In this document: positions 1 to 6,350 of the stretch, piece by piece
Numbering within the stretch: position 1 is the first letter of the stretch
Layout of the letters: each line of letters opens with the position of its first letter
Source: Bacillota bacterium
Lineage (GTDB): Bacteria; Bacillota; Clostridia; Peptostreptococcales; Anaerovoracaceae
Direction of reading: 5' to 3'
DNA: 9,958 bases
Assembly: GCA_017619985.1 (NCBI GenBank)
Contig: JAFZRG010000255.1
Span: 1 to 9,958, forward strand
Translations under genes and position numbers: made by a program
The notes under the pieces: model-generated
Database searches by the model: none
What the model was told of the DNA's origin: nothing
What the model saw: the letters and a program-made list of their open reading frames with translations, nothing else

Positions 1-911
1 CCGGTATTGCCCTCGAAACCGTCCATCTCGGTCAGCAGCTGGTTGAGCGTCTGCTCTCTTTCGTCGTTGCCGCCGATGTTGCCGCCGTTTCTCTTCTGGC
101 CGATGGCGTCGATCTCGTCGATGAACACGATGCAGGGCGCCTTTTCCTTGGCCTGTCTGAACAGGTCGCGCACCTTGGACGCGCCCATGCCGACGAACAT
201 CTCGACGAATTCGGAGCCGCTCATGGAGAAGAACGGCACGTTCGCTTCGCCGGCAACGGCTTTCGCGAGCATGGTCTTGCCGGTGCCCGGAGGGCCGACG
301 AGCAGCACGCCCTTGGGCATCGACGCGCCGATCTCGCTGTATTTGCTCGGGTCGCTCAGGTATTCCACGATCTCCTTCAGGTTCTCCTCGGCTTCGTCCA
401 CACCCTCCACGTCGGAGAAGCGGATGCCGTCCGAAGACTTGACGTAGACCTTGGCGTTGCTCTTGCCCATGTTGAAGATCATGGACCCGGAGCCGCCGGT
501 TTTGTCCATCAGACGCTTGGACAGGAACTGGCCCAGCGCCAGGAAGATGAAGATCGGCAGGATCCAGGACAGGATGAAGCTCATGAAGGGCGATGCCTGT
601 TCGACGATCTCGCTCGTGAACTCCGCGCCGGCAGCGTGCAGGCGCTCCGTCAGGCCGGGATCGTTCATGATGCCGGTGCGGTAGATCTTGGGCGGGTCAG
701 CCTTGTCCGTGAACAGGATCATGTTGCTGCGCACTTCGACCTTGCCGATCTCGCCGTTTTCCGTCATGGTCATGAAGGTGCCGTAATCCACCTCGCTGAT
801 CTGCTGCTTGGAGATCGCCGGTACGACGAACATGTTGAACAGCAGCATCAGGACCAGCATGACGATATAGAATATCAGTAACGGTTTTTTCGGTTGTTTG
901 ACTTCGTTCAT
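1..911 (-). CDS. ftsH: ATP-dependent zinc metalloprotease FtsH, N-terminal part (cut by window edge)
   Basis: FtsH is a membrane-bound AAA+ protease that unfolds and degrades misfolded membrane proteins and short-lived regulators. Only the first 303 codons are visible; the rest lies beyond position 1. Seen: membrane segment 1 at about residues 11-30, an extracytoplasmic stretch at about 31-108, membrane segment 2 at about 109-130, then the AAA+ core. Walker A is GPPGTGKT at 206-213, the pore-loop motif F-V-G is at 239-241, and Walker B is MFIDEID at 262-268. The second region of homology and the HEXXH zinc site would lie outside the window. The ATG at 911 is preceded by AAAGGAG nine bases away and gives a normal FtsH N-terminus. 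The gene is first in its transcript, with its own promoter overlapping a CIRCE operator, which suggests HrcA control. The family assignment is secure; the regulation is inferred. Confidence 0.97.
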   Translation of the reverse strand, partial: MNEVKQPKKPLLIFYIVMLVLMLLFNMFVVPAISKQQISEVDYGTFMTMTENGEIGKVEVRSNMILFTDKADPPKIYRTGIMNDPGLTERLHAAGAEFTSEIVEQASPFMSFILSWILPIFIFLALGQFLSKRLMDKTGGSGSMIFNMGKSNAKVYVKSSDGIRFSDVEGVDEAEENLKEIVEYLSDPSKYSEIGASMPKGVLLVGPPGTGKTMLAKAVAGEANVPFFSMSGSEFVEMFVGMGASKVRDLFRQAKEKAPCIVFIDEIDAIGQKRNGGNIGGNDEREQTLNQLLTEMDGFEGNT

Positions 912-920
912 AGTATTGCG

Positions 921-927
921 CTCCTTT
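921..927 (-). promoter_or_regulatory. Ribosome binding site of ftsH
   Basis: AAAGGAG on the minus strand, nine bases before the ATG at 911. With the predicted transcription start near 929-930, the mRNA leader would be only about 18 bases, so the site would begin almost at the 5' end of the message. Confidence 0.8.
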
Positions 928-935
928 GCAACCGT

Positions 936-964
936 ATTATGGCACAGGTTTTAGCACTCGTCAA
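936..964 (-). promoter_or_regulatory. Sigma-A-type promoter of ftsH with extended -10
   Basis: On the minus strand the -35 box is TTGACG (959-964) and the -10 box is CATAAT (936-941), separated by exactly 17 bases. The spacer ends in TGC, an extended -10 (TGn). Both boxes match the housekeeping consensus at five of six positions. The -35 box lies inside the CIRCE palindrome (951-977), so a bound repressor would directly block RNA polymerase. Confidence 0.85.
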
Positions 965-980
965 GCGAGAGTGCTAAAAC
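948..980. promoter_or_regulatory. CIRCE operator (HrcA binding site)
   Basis: The core is TTAGCACTC (951-959), nine spacer bases (960-968), then GAGTGCTAA (969-977). This equals the published CIRCE consensus TTAGCACTC-N9-GAGTGCTAA with no mismatch. The symmetry extends three more bases on each side, giving perfect 12-bp arms at 948-959 and 969-980. CIRCE is the binding site of HrcA, the heat-shock repressor best known from groESL and dnaK operons. Here it covers the ftsH -35 box and ends 5 bases before the -35 box of the rightward promoter. It lies upstream of both predicted transcription starts, so it would act as a DNA operator and not as an mRNA hairpin. No chaperone gene is next to it. 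Confidence 0.95.
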
Positions 981-982
981 GA

Positions 983-1011
983 TTTACTTGCCGCTGTATC
1001 CGTGATACACT
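983..1011 (+). promoter_or_regulatory. Putative rightward promoter for the 1037-2827 gene pair
   Basis: TTTACT (983-988) and TACACT (1006-1011) are spaced by 17 bases, with TG at 1003-1004 forming an extended -10. Each box matches consensus at four of six positions. An alternative pairing is TTGCCG (988-993) with TATAGG (1011-1016), also 17 bases apart. The CIRCE palindrome ends at 977-980, directly upstream, so HrcA could affect this promoter too; that is inference. Confidence 0.5.
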
Positions 1012-1036
1012 ATAGGGCGGAAAGAAGGTTGGGACC

Positions 1037-1522
1037 ATGGAACAGACTCCGAAAAAGAAAAAAGACCGCAGTATACGGCCTGCCATCCTGTTCGTCGCGA
1101 TCTTTGCGCTCGTAGTGATCATTGCCGTCTCCATCCCGCTTCACCGGCACCGCCAGTTCATCCGGTTCATGTCGGATCTTTCGAGCATGACCAGCCGCGC
1201 AGGCGCGAAGGAAATGGTCGAATGCGAGCTGGACGGAGAAACGTTCCTCATCAGTTCCGATGCGGCTTACGAGGTCTACAGCAAACTGATCTGTTCGGAG
1301 ATGGCAAAGCTCGTCAAACCGGACGAGGCCATCGCTGCCGACGGGTTTACGCTGAACTATGGTCTGTTAGGAGCGCACATCACGATCGCCCCGACGGAAT
1401 ACCAGGGAGAGCACGCCGTCTACGCGGATTATCACAGCAGGGATATGGACTATACCTATATCGCGCCGCATCTGGACTATAAAGATCTTTCTATCACCGT
1501 CAAAAACGGAAGACTGCCGTAA
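1037..1522 (+). CDS. Unknown small membrane-anchored protein
   Basis: I do not recognise this 161-residue protein. It starts with a lysine-rich stretch (residues 6-10), followed by one hydrophobic segment at about residues 15-34 and then basic residues (H36 to R44). The remaining ~115 residues form a soluble domain rich in acidic and aromatic residues, with a Tyr/Asp-rich stretch at about 129-149. With a positive N-terminus before the membrane segment, the soluble part is probably outside the cytoplasmic membrane, but the basic residues after the segment leave the topology uncertain. The ATG at 1037 follows GAAGG (1024-1028) by eight bases. It is divergent from ftsH across a CIRCE-containing region and its stop is only 6 bases from the MFS transporter start. 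An accessory or stress-linked membrane role is possible but not shown. Confidence 0.8.
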   Translation: MEQTPKKKKDRSIRPAILFVAIFALVVIIAVSIPLHRHRQFIRFMSDLSSMTSRAGAKEMVECELDGETFLISSDAAYEVYSKLICSEMAKLVKPDEAIAADGFTLNYGLLGAHITIAPTEYQGEHAVYADYHSRDMDYTYIAPHLDYKDLSITVKNGRLP

Positions 1523-1528
1523 CACAGA

Positions 1529-2827
1529 ATGGAAGAAAAGCAGATCGACAGAACAGAACCCGCAGAATCCGGCGCGTCCTCAGGGCAAAACCCCCTTTGG
1601 ACGCGCGATTTTACGATACTCACGCTGGGCAGCGTCGTCTCCATGCTCGGAGGCACGCTGGCCGGTTTTGCGATGTCCCTGCTCGTCCTGGACTATACCG
1701 GATCCACGTTCTATTTCGCGATCTACAACATCGTCTATTTCGTGCCTTACGTGATCATGCCGCTGGTGGCCGGTCCCTATCTTGACCGATTCTCGCGCAA
1801 GCGCACCATCTATACGCTCGATTTTATCACGGCCGGGATCTACGGCGTGTTTTCCCTCATCCTGTTCAAAGGCTGGCTGAATTTCGGCATCCTTGCGGCC
1901 GGCACCTTCATCGTGGGGGTCATCGGCAGCGTCTACATGGTCGCCTACGAGAGTTTCTACCCGCTGCTGATCACGCCGGGCAACTTTTCGAAGGCCTACA
2001 GCGTCGCCAGCACCCTCGAGACCCTCACGATGGTGATGGTCCCGGTCTCTGCCTTCCTCTACAACACCATCGGCATCGCGCCGCTATTCGCGATCAACGT
2101 GGTGACGTACGGGATCGCGGCTGTCTTCGAAACGCAGATCAAACAGGAGGAAAAATACATCGCGAAGCGCGCCGCGGAGAGCGCGGAGGAGGCGAAAGCC
2201 GGCCTGAAGCGCTTCGTCGACGACTTCCGCGAAGGCATGGCCTACCTGAAGTCCGAAAAGGGGCTGCTGGCCGTCGCGATCTATTTCCTGTTCTCATCCA
2301 TCGCGGACGGCGGAGGGCAGACCGTGACCCTTCCCTATTTCAAAGGAGCCTTCCCCAACGGGGAATATATCTATATCGTCGTCTTCGGCTGCATGTCCGC
2401 AGCGAGGGCGCTGGGCGGCGTCTTCCACTACCGCCACCGTCTGCCGGTCGATAAGAAGTACGACATCGCGTTCTTTGTGTATATCGTGATCAACGTGCTG
2501 AGCGCCGTCTATCTGTACCTGCCCATTCCGCCCATGGCCGTCTGCTGCGCCATCGTGGGCGTGCTGGGCATGACCTCGTACAACATCCGCATCTCCGCGA
2601 CGCAGCGCTACGTGCCGGACGAGAAGAAAGGCCGCTTCAACGGCGCCTTCAACACGCTGAGCATGATCGGCATGCTGACCGGCCAGGCACTGACAGGCCT
2701 GCTGTCGCTGAAGTTCGCCCTGCGGCCGATCTTTACAGCCGTCAATCTCGTCTGCCTGGCGGCCGCTCTGATCTTCATCGGCGGCAACCGCGAGGAGATC
2801 TCGAAGGTCTACAATACGCAGGATTAA
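1529..2827 (+). CDS. Major facilitator superfamily (MFS) transporter
   Basis: This is a 432-residue multi-pass inner-membrane transporter, a normal length for the 12-helix MFS fold. After a hydrophilic N-terminus (about 1-25), hydrophobic segments run through the chain in two groups, separated by a charged central loop at about residues 202-245. The loop after helix 2 carries an MFS motif A: G82, D86, R87, R90 and K91. A related signature in the second half is the stretch RYVPDEKKGRF at about 360-370. The overall style resembles drug or macrolide efflux-type MFS proteins, but the substrate cannot be read from sequence. The ATG at 1529 lacks a good ribosome binding site (the nearest GGAAG is about 15 bases upstream). 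It follows the stop of the preceding gene by 6 bases, so translational coupling is likely. A terminator begins 15 bases after the stop. Confidence 0.9.
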   Translation: MEEKQIDRTEPAESGASSGQNPLWTRDFTILTLGSVVSMLGGTLAGFAMSLLVLDYTGSTFYFAIYNIVYFVPYVIMPLVAGPYLDRFSRKRTIYTLDFITAGIYGVFSLILFKGWLNFGILAAGTFIVGVIGSVYMVAYESFYPLLITPGNFSKAYSVASTLETLTMVMVPVSAFLYNTIGIAPLFAINVVTYGIAAVFETQIKQEEKYIAKRAAESAEEAKAGLKRFVDDFREGMAYLKSEKGLLAVAIYFLFSSIADGGGQTVTLPYFKGAFPNGEYIYIVVFGCMSAARALGGVFHYRHRLPVDKKYDIAFFVYIVINVLSAVYLYLPIPPMAVCCAIVGVLGMTSYNIRISATQRYVPDEKKGRFNGAFNTLSMIGMLTGQALTGLLSLKFALRPIFTAVNLVCLAAALIFIGGNREEISKVYNTQD

Positions 2828-2841
2828 TAGGAAAAGATAAT

Positions 2842-2872
2842 AAAAGCGCGGACCTCAAAAGTCCGCGCTTTT
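2842..2872. terminator. Shared Rho-independent terminator between convergent genes
   Basis: Perfect 12-bp inverted repeat: AAAAGCGCGGAC (2842-2853), 7-base loop, GTCCGCGCTTTT (2861-2872). It is followed by T-rich sequence when read on either strand. It lies 15 bases after the MFS stop and 17 bases beyond the stop of the M23 peptidase gene, so it can end both transcripts. Confidence 0.9.
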
Positions 2873-2888
2873 CGCATTTTCGACTGTC

Positions 2889-4190
2889 TTACTCGCCGCC
2901 GTAGATATCGCTCGTTCCGTCGATCAGGGGCCAGGGCGATACGCTCTGGTCGCCGATGCGTACCTCGAAGTGCAGATGCGGCCCGGTGGAATAGCCGGTC
3001 GAGCCTACGAGACCGATGATGTCCCCCTGCTCCACCACGTTGCCTTCTTCACAGTCGATCTCCGAAAGATGCATGTAGATCGTCTTCAGTCCCGCGCCGT
3101 GCTCGATGACCACGGTGTTGCCCGTCATGATCACGAAGTCCGCGAACACGACCTGCCCGCGGTTCGACGCCGGTACGGGTGTGCCTTCCGCAACCGCGAT
3201 GTCGATGCCCTGGTGGCGGCTCGCCGTCGCGGACCCGTTTATGTAGCGGTACAGGCCGAACGACGATGTGATGACCCCTTCGACAGGCTGGATAAACTGC
3301 CCGTCCCAGAGTTTCTCCCAGACGATGTACCGTTCTTCCGCCAGCACGCCGATCTTCTCCGCGTAGTCCTGGTTCGCGCCGGGCACGTTCATGGTCGCGT
3401 CGATGGTCTCCTGCGGCATGTCGAAGTATTCGACCTCGAAGTTCGCCGGGACGATCACCACGTGCCCCGTAACATCCTTGCTGCCCGCGTGGACCACGAT
3501 GTCCTTCGCGGAAGCCGCCTGCTTGTATCCCACGGGAACGTAAGCCTCGTAACAGTTCTCCCCCATCGGGATGAACGCGCACAGCCCCAGATCGGATTCG
3601 ATCGTAGGCGCGTCGGTCTCAAAGCCCATGTCCGCGGTCACGCGTATGATGTCGCCCTGGAACGCCCGGTCGGTGCTGAACGTCACCTCCGGCTGCACAT
3701 CGATCGTGAAGTTGTAGACGTAGCTGAAATCCGCCGCGTCGTACGTTTCGTCCTCATTGTAATGCAGCGAGACCGTCAGCGAATAGTTGCCGTTGCGGGA
3801 GAACTCGAAAGCTTCCCAGTCGGACAGATCGCCTTCCGCCTCGATGGGATTGACGGTATCGAACGGCCGGATGAGTTCGAACGTGCAGGCATCCGCTTCC
3901 GCGGGCACGTCCAGTTCCAGCTGTTTCTTCCCGATCGAGCCAAGATCCGCATACGCTCCGGACGGAGCGGCGGTCTCCTTCGTGACAGGGATGCGGTCCG
4001 CGAGCCACGCAGGGCTTCGAAGCAGGCGGGTATGCCAGCTGCCGGTCGACGGCTGCACTTCCTCGCTCTCCAGCGAGACCACGGGCACGTCGAACGTGCG
4101 CGCCGGCAGCAGCACGTACCAGATGGCCGCGCCGCCCACCAGAAGGATCAGGAGCATGATGACGATGCTGAACGCTCTGACTTTCTTCAT
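2889..4190 (-). CDS. Membrane-anchored M23 (LytM-type) peptidoglycan endopeptidase
   Basis: A 433-residue protein predicted to cut peptide bridges in peptidoglycan outside the membrane. A basic start and hydrophobic segment at about residues 7-28 form a signal anchor. The middle (about 35-290) is a beta-rich extracytoplasmic part; residues about 165-262 look like the Ig-like module often found before Clostridial M23 domains. The C-terminal M23 domain (about 300-420) has the full site: H326-x3-D330 (in SRHQGIDIA), H374 (YMHLS), and H405-L-H407 (GPHLHFEV). By family knowledge H326, D330 and H407 bind zinc, and H374 and H405 act in catalysis. Nothing essential is missing, so it should be active and not one of the degenerate activators. 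The ATG at 4190 follows AGGGGAT (4201-4207) by 10 bases. The upstream amidohydrolase stop is 15 bases away, so the two are probably co-transcribed. Confidence 0.93.
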   Translation of the reverse strand: MKKVRAFSIVIMLLILLVGGAAIWYVLLPARTFDVPVVSLESEEVQPSTGSWHTRLLRSPAWLADRIPVTKETAAPSGAYADLGSIGKKQLELDVPAEADACTFELIRPFDTVNPIEAEGDLSDWEAFEFSRNGNYSLTVSLHYNEDETYDAADFSYVYNFTIDVQPEVTFSTDRAFQGDIIRVTADMGFETDAPTIESDLGLCAFIPMGENCYEAYVPVGYKQAASAKDIVVHAGSKDVTGHVVIVPANFEVEYFDMPQETIDATMNVPGANQDYAEKIGVLAEERYIVWEKLWDGQFIQPVEGVITSSFGLYRYINGSATASRHQGIDIAVAEGTPVPASNRGQVVFADFVIMTGNTVVIEHGAGLKTIYMHLSEIDCEEGNVVEQGDIIGLVGSTGYSTGPHLHFEVRIGDQSVSPWPLIDGTSDIYGGE

Positions 4191-4205
4191 GGCTTTCGGG
4201 ATCCC

Positions 4206-5369
4206 CTAAAATCCGAGGTACTTGCGGATGAGCGTGCACTGCATCTCGACCGCCTTCGGCAGAACTGTCTCAGGCGCGTTGAATCTGCAGTTGTGATGCT
4301 CGTAATCCGTGCCCTTATCGTGGTCGGCGATGCCCATGAAGAAGAACACGCCGGGCACGACCTTCAGAAATTCGGCGAAGTCCTCGCCTATCATCGTGGC
4401 GACGGAATCGTCCACGCGGTCCGGTCCGAGCACTTCTTCTGAGGCCTCGATGACCATCTTCGTCAGTTCGGGGTCGTTGTCGAGCAGGGAGTTGCCGCAT
4501 TTGTATTCCAGATCGTACGTGCAGCGGTACGTTTTGCACACGCCGTCGATCATCTCGCGGATGCGCTCGCGCACGGCCGCGTCGTCGTTGTGCAGGCAGC
4601 GGATGGACCCTTCCATCAGGCAGTCGTCCGGCACGACGATGTTGAACTCGCCGGCCTGCAGCTTGCCGACCGTAACGGTCGTCGGCTTCTTGGCGTCCAT
4701 CTCCAGCGTGTGGAACGTCTGGAACGCCTGCAGTACATGCATGGCGCAGTCGATCGGGTTGATGCAGCTGTGCGGGGAACCGCCGTGGCCGCCCTTGCCG
4801 TGGATCGTCAGCTTGAAGTACCAGCTGGACGCCATGAGCGCGCCGGGCACGATGCCGATCCAGCCTTCTTTCGTATAGCTCCACACATGCATGCCCATGA
4901 TGGCGTCGGGACGCGGATCATCCAGCGCGCCGGCGTCGATCATGTCCTGGGCACCGGCGTCTTCCTCGTTCGTCTGGAACAGGAACACGAGCGTGCCGGG
5001 GATCTCGTCCCTGTGATTTGCCATGAGGCGCGCGGTCGTGAGAAGGCAGGCCATGTGGTTATCGTGGCCGCAGGCGTGCATGACGCCCGGATTTTCGGAA
5101 GCGAACGGAAGACCCGTCTCTTCCTGCACGGGCAGCGCGTCGATGTCGGAGCGCAGGCAAAGGGTCTTGCCGGGCTTTCCGCCCTTCAGCACGCCGATGA
5201 CGCCCGTAGGCAGGCATCTGCGCACGTCCATGCCGAGCGACTTCAGTTCGTCTTCGATCTTCTGCGCGGTCCGGAACTCCTGCGTGCCGATCTCGGGATG
5301 CGCGTGGAAATCGCGGCGCAGCGCGATCAGATTCGGAGTGAGTTCTGCGATTTCTCTTTTCAGGTCCAT
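4206..5369 (-). CDS. M20D family amidohydrolase (N-acyl-amino-acid / IAA-amino-acid hydrolase type)
   Basis: A 387-residue cytosolic metallo-hydrolase, the usual length for M20D. It would remove acyl groups from N-acyl amino acids or related conjugates; the exact substrate is not readable. Seen: the early motif RRDFHAHPE (18-26), HACGHD (98-103) with metal ligands C100 and H102, the glutamate pair E135-E136 in the position of the usual AEE motif, H161 in GMHVW, and H358-H359 in YEHHN near the C-terminus. The dimerisation (lid) domain starts near residue 180 with the typical GKGGHGGSPH (191-200). I chose the ATG at 5369 because AGGAGG (5377-5382) sits seven bases upstream. A longer frame to 5417 would run through a terminator hairpin and add residues not typical of the family. 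No signal peptide is visible. The upstream gene is a C26 hydrolase; the M23 peptidase follows. Confidence 0.94.
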   Translation of the reverse strand: MDLKREIAELTPNLIALRRDFHAHPEIGTQEFRTAQKIEDELKSLGMDVRRCLPTGVIGVLKGGKPGKTLCLRSDIDALPVQEETGLPFASENPGVMHACGHDNHMACLLTTARLMANHRDEIPGTLVFLFQTNEEDAGAQDMIDAGALDDPRPDAIMGMHVWSYTKEGWIGIVPGALMASSWYFKLTIHGKGGHGGSPHSCINPIDCAMHVLQAFQTFHTLEMDAKKPTTVTVGKLQAGEFNIVVPDDCLMEGSIRCLHNDDAAVRERIREMIDGVCKTYRCTYDLEYKCGNSLLDNDPELTKMVIEASEEVLGPDRVDDSVATMIGEDFAEFLKVVPGVFFFMGIADHDKGTDYEHHNCRFNAPETVLPKAVEMQCTLIRKYLGF

Positions 5370-5376
5370 TCTGTTT

Positions 5377-5382
5377 CCTCCT
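5377..5382 (-). promoter_or_regulatory. Ribosome binding site that sets the amidohydrolase start
   Basis: AGGAGG on the minus strand, seven bases before the ATG at 5369. It fixes the start against an in-frame ATG at 5417. It lies only 4 bases beyond the T-tract of the terminator at 5387-5417. Confidence 0.88.
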
Positions 5383-5386
5383 ATGG

Positions 5387-5417
5387 AAAAAATGTGACCC
5401 GCCGGCGGGCGGGTCAC
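5387..5417 (-). terminator. Rho-independent terminator of the C26 hydrolase gene
   Basis: Perfect 10-bp GC-rich inverted repeat: GTGACCCGCC (5394-5403), 4-base loop, GGCGGGTCAC (5408-5417). Read on the minus strand it is followed by six T residues (5387-5392). It starts 12 bases after the C26 gene stop. No T-run follows on the plus strand, so it is one-directional. It stands immediately before the amidohydrolase ribosome binding site. Confidence 0.87.
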
Positions 5418-5429
5418 ACCAAAACAGGC

Positions 5430-6200
5430 TTATTTGCGGGATGCGTCGACCAGCGCTCTGTAGATCTTCTGGTGATCGTCGAACTGCGGCATCCATTCGG
5501 GGTGCCACTGGACGCCCAGAACGAATCTGTCGCCGGGCAGCTCGATGACTTCAGGCATGTCGTAAGGCAGTCCCTTGTCCTTGTCGTGGCAGCAGCCGGT
5601 GATCACGAGGCCTTCGCCCACATAGTCGGGCAGGACGTTCTGATGATGATAGGAATTCGTGTACAGCGTCGGCTTGCCGACGATCTCGCGGATCTTGGAT
5701 CCTTCCTCGAAGAAGACCTGGTGGGACAGGTCGTACAGGGGCACGTTCGCGCCGGTGCTGTGCCAGAAGCCGTGGCGCTTGTTGTCCTGCTCGAGCTTGC
5801 CGCCGTAAGCGACGTTCAGCATCTGCATGCCGCGGCATACGCCGAGGACCGGCAGATCGGTCTCGTCCAGGACGTAGCGCAGCAGAGCGATCTCCTGCGT
5901 ATCGCGCACGATGTTGATCGCGTTGGATTCCTTGATGATATCGTCGCCGTACAGCCAGGGGCCCACGTCGTCGCCGCCGGTGACGAGCAGGCCGTCCAGC
6001 GTATCGACGAACGCCTTGATGTTTTCGGGATCCAGATAGAAAGGCATCAGAACGGGCAGGCCGCCTGCCTTCTCCACGGAATTTGCGTATTCGTCCGCGC
6101 CGGTGGTCCAGGGGGAACGGCTGAATCCGACGTTGTCGAACTCGGAACCGGTCACTGACATGAAGTGATTCATGGTCACGCCGATGATGGGTTTCTTCAT
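5430..6200 (-). CDS. Class I glutamine amidotransferase-like hydrolase (peptidase C26, gamma-glutamyl-GABA hydrolase family)
   Basis: A 256-residue cytosolic hydrolase related to PuuD, which splits gamma-glutamyl-GABA into glutamate and GABA. Seen: the GLLVTGGDDV loop (70-79) typical of C26 enzymes, the nucleophile elbow GVCRGMQ with C122, the conserved NSYHHQ (182-187), and the HPE triad motif GVQWHPEW with H233 and E235. The catalytic triad C122-H233-E235 is intact and there is no synthetase domain, so it should act alone as a hydrolase. The ATG at 6200 is set by AGGAGG (6206-6211) five bases upstream; an upstream in-frame ATG at 6233 is less likely. It has its own promoter near 6262-6290 and its own terminator at 5387-5417. 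The substrate (gamma-glutamyl-GABA or another gamma-glutamyl compound) is uncertain; no putrescine-pathway genes are next to it. Confidence 0.93.
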   Translation of the reverse strand: MKKPIIGVTMNHFMSVTGSEFDNVGFSRSPWTTGADEYANSVEKAGGLPVLMPFYLDPENIKAFVDTLDGLLVTGGDDVGPWLYGDDIIKESNAINIVRDTQEIALLRYVLDETDLPVLGVCRGMQMLNVAYGGKLEQDNKRHGFWHSTGANVPLYDLSHQVFFEEGSKIREIVGKPTLYTNSYHHQNVLPDYVGEGLVITGCCHDKDKGLPYDMPEVIELPGDRFVLGVQWHPEWMPQFDDHQKIYRALVDASRK

Positions 6201-6205
6201 TTTTT

Positions 6206-6211
6206 CCTCCT
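6206..6211 (-). promoter_or_regulatory. Ribosome binding site that sets the C26 hydrolase start
   Basis: AGGAGG on the minus strand, five bases before the ATG at 6200, favouring this start over the in-frame ATG at 6233. Confidence 0.85.
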
Positions 6212-6261
6212 TATGCAAATGCTCTTGCCGCAATAGATCCGGTTCTTGTTTTTACAACGTA

Positions 6262-6290
6262 ACTATACCATATTTTACAGTTATTTTGCA
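6262..6290 (-). promoter_or_regulatory. Putative promoter of the C26 hydrolase gene
   Basis: On the minus strand TATAGT (6262-6267) is preceded by TGG (6268-6270), an extended -10. A weak -35, TGCAAA (6285-6290), lies 17 bases upstream. The transcription start would be near 6255, leaving a leader of about 55 bases before the ATG at 6200. The surrounding 6240-6345 region is clearly AT-rich against the GC-rich genes on both sides. Confidence 0.6.
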
Positions 6291-6335
6291 CTTATATTTC
6301 TGTTGTAAGAAAACTGTCCCAAGCACTGCGTTTTG

Positions 6336-6344
6336 TGATATTAT
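6336..6344 (+). promoter_or_regulatory. Putative extended -10 promoter for the 6351 gene cluster
   Basis: TGATATTAT: TG at 6336-6337 and TATTAT at 6339-6344. No convincing -35 box is seen 16-18 bases upstream. The -10 ends only 6 bases before the ATG at 6351, so transcription would start at or within a base or two of that ATG. No ribosome binding site precedes 6351. Confidence 0.5.
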
Positions 6345-6350
6345 CTAGCC

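Noticed and set aside
7..881. Plus-strand open frames opposite ftsH
   Set aside because: The minus strand encodes clear FtsH membrane segments and AAA+ motifs over the whole stretch; the plus-strand frames are serine- and proline-rich shadows.
948..980. Reading the 12-bp inverted repeat upstream of ftsH as a terminator
   Set aside because: There is no T-run on either side, it lies between two divergent starts, and it matches the CIRCE consensus exactly.
912..1036. A small RNA or riboswitch in the ftsH divergent region
   Set aside because: The 125 bases are accounted for by two promoters, CIRCE and ribosome binding sites, and the leaders are too short for a riboswitch.
2970..4442. Long plus-strand open frame (490 codons) opposite the M23 peptidase gene
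   Set aside because: It is a shadow of the M23 gene and the end of the amidohydrolase gene: arginine- and aspartate-rich, no ribosome binding site, and it crosses two real gene boundaries.
5370..5417. N-terminal extension of the amidohydrolase to ATG 5417
   Set aside because: The extension would translate a terminator hairpin, and the AGGAGG at 5377-5382 is placed correctly for ATG 5369.
4590..6158. Long plus-strand open frame (522 codons) opposite the M20D and C26 genes
   Set aside because: It is antisense to two genes with intact catalytic motifs, has Arg/His/Val/Asp-rich composition typical of the reverse reading of GC-rich codons, and shows no domain.
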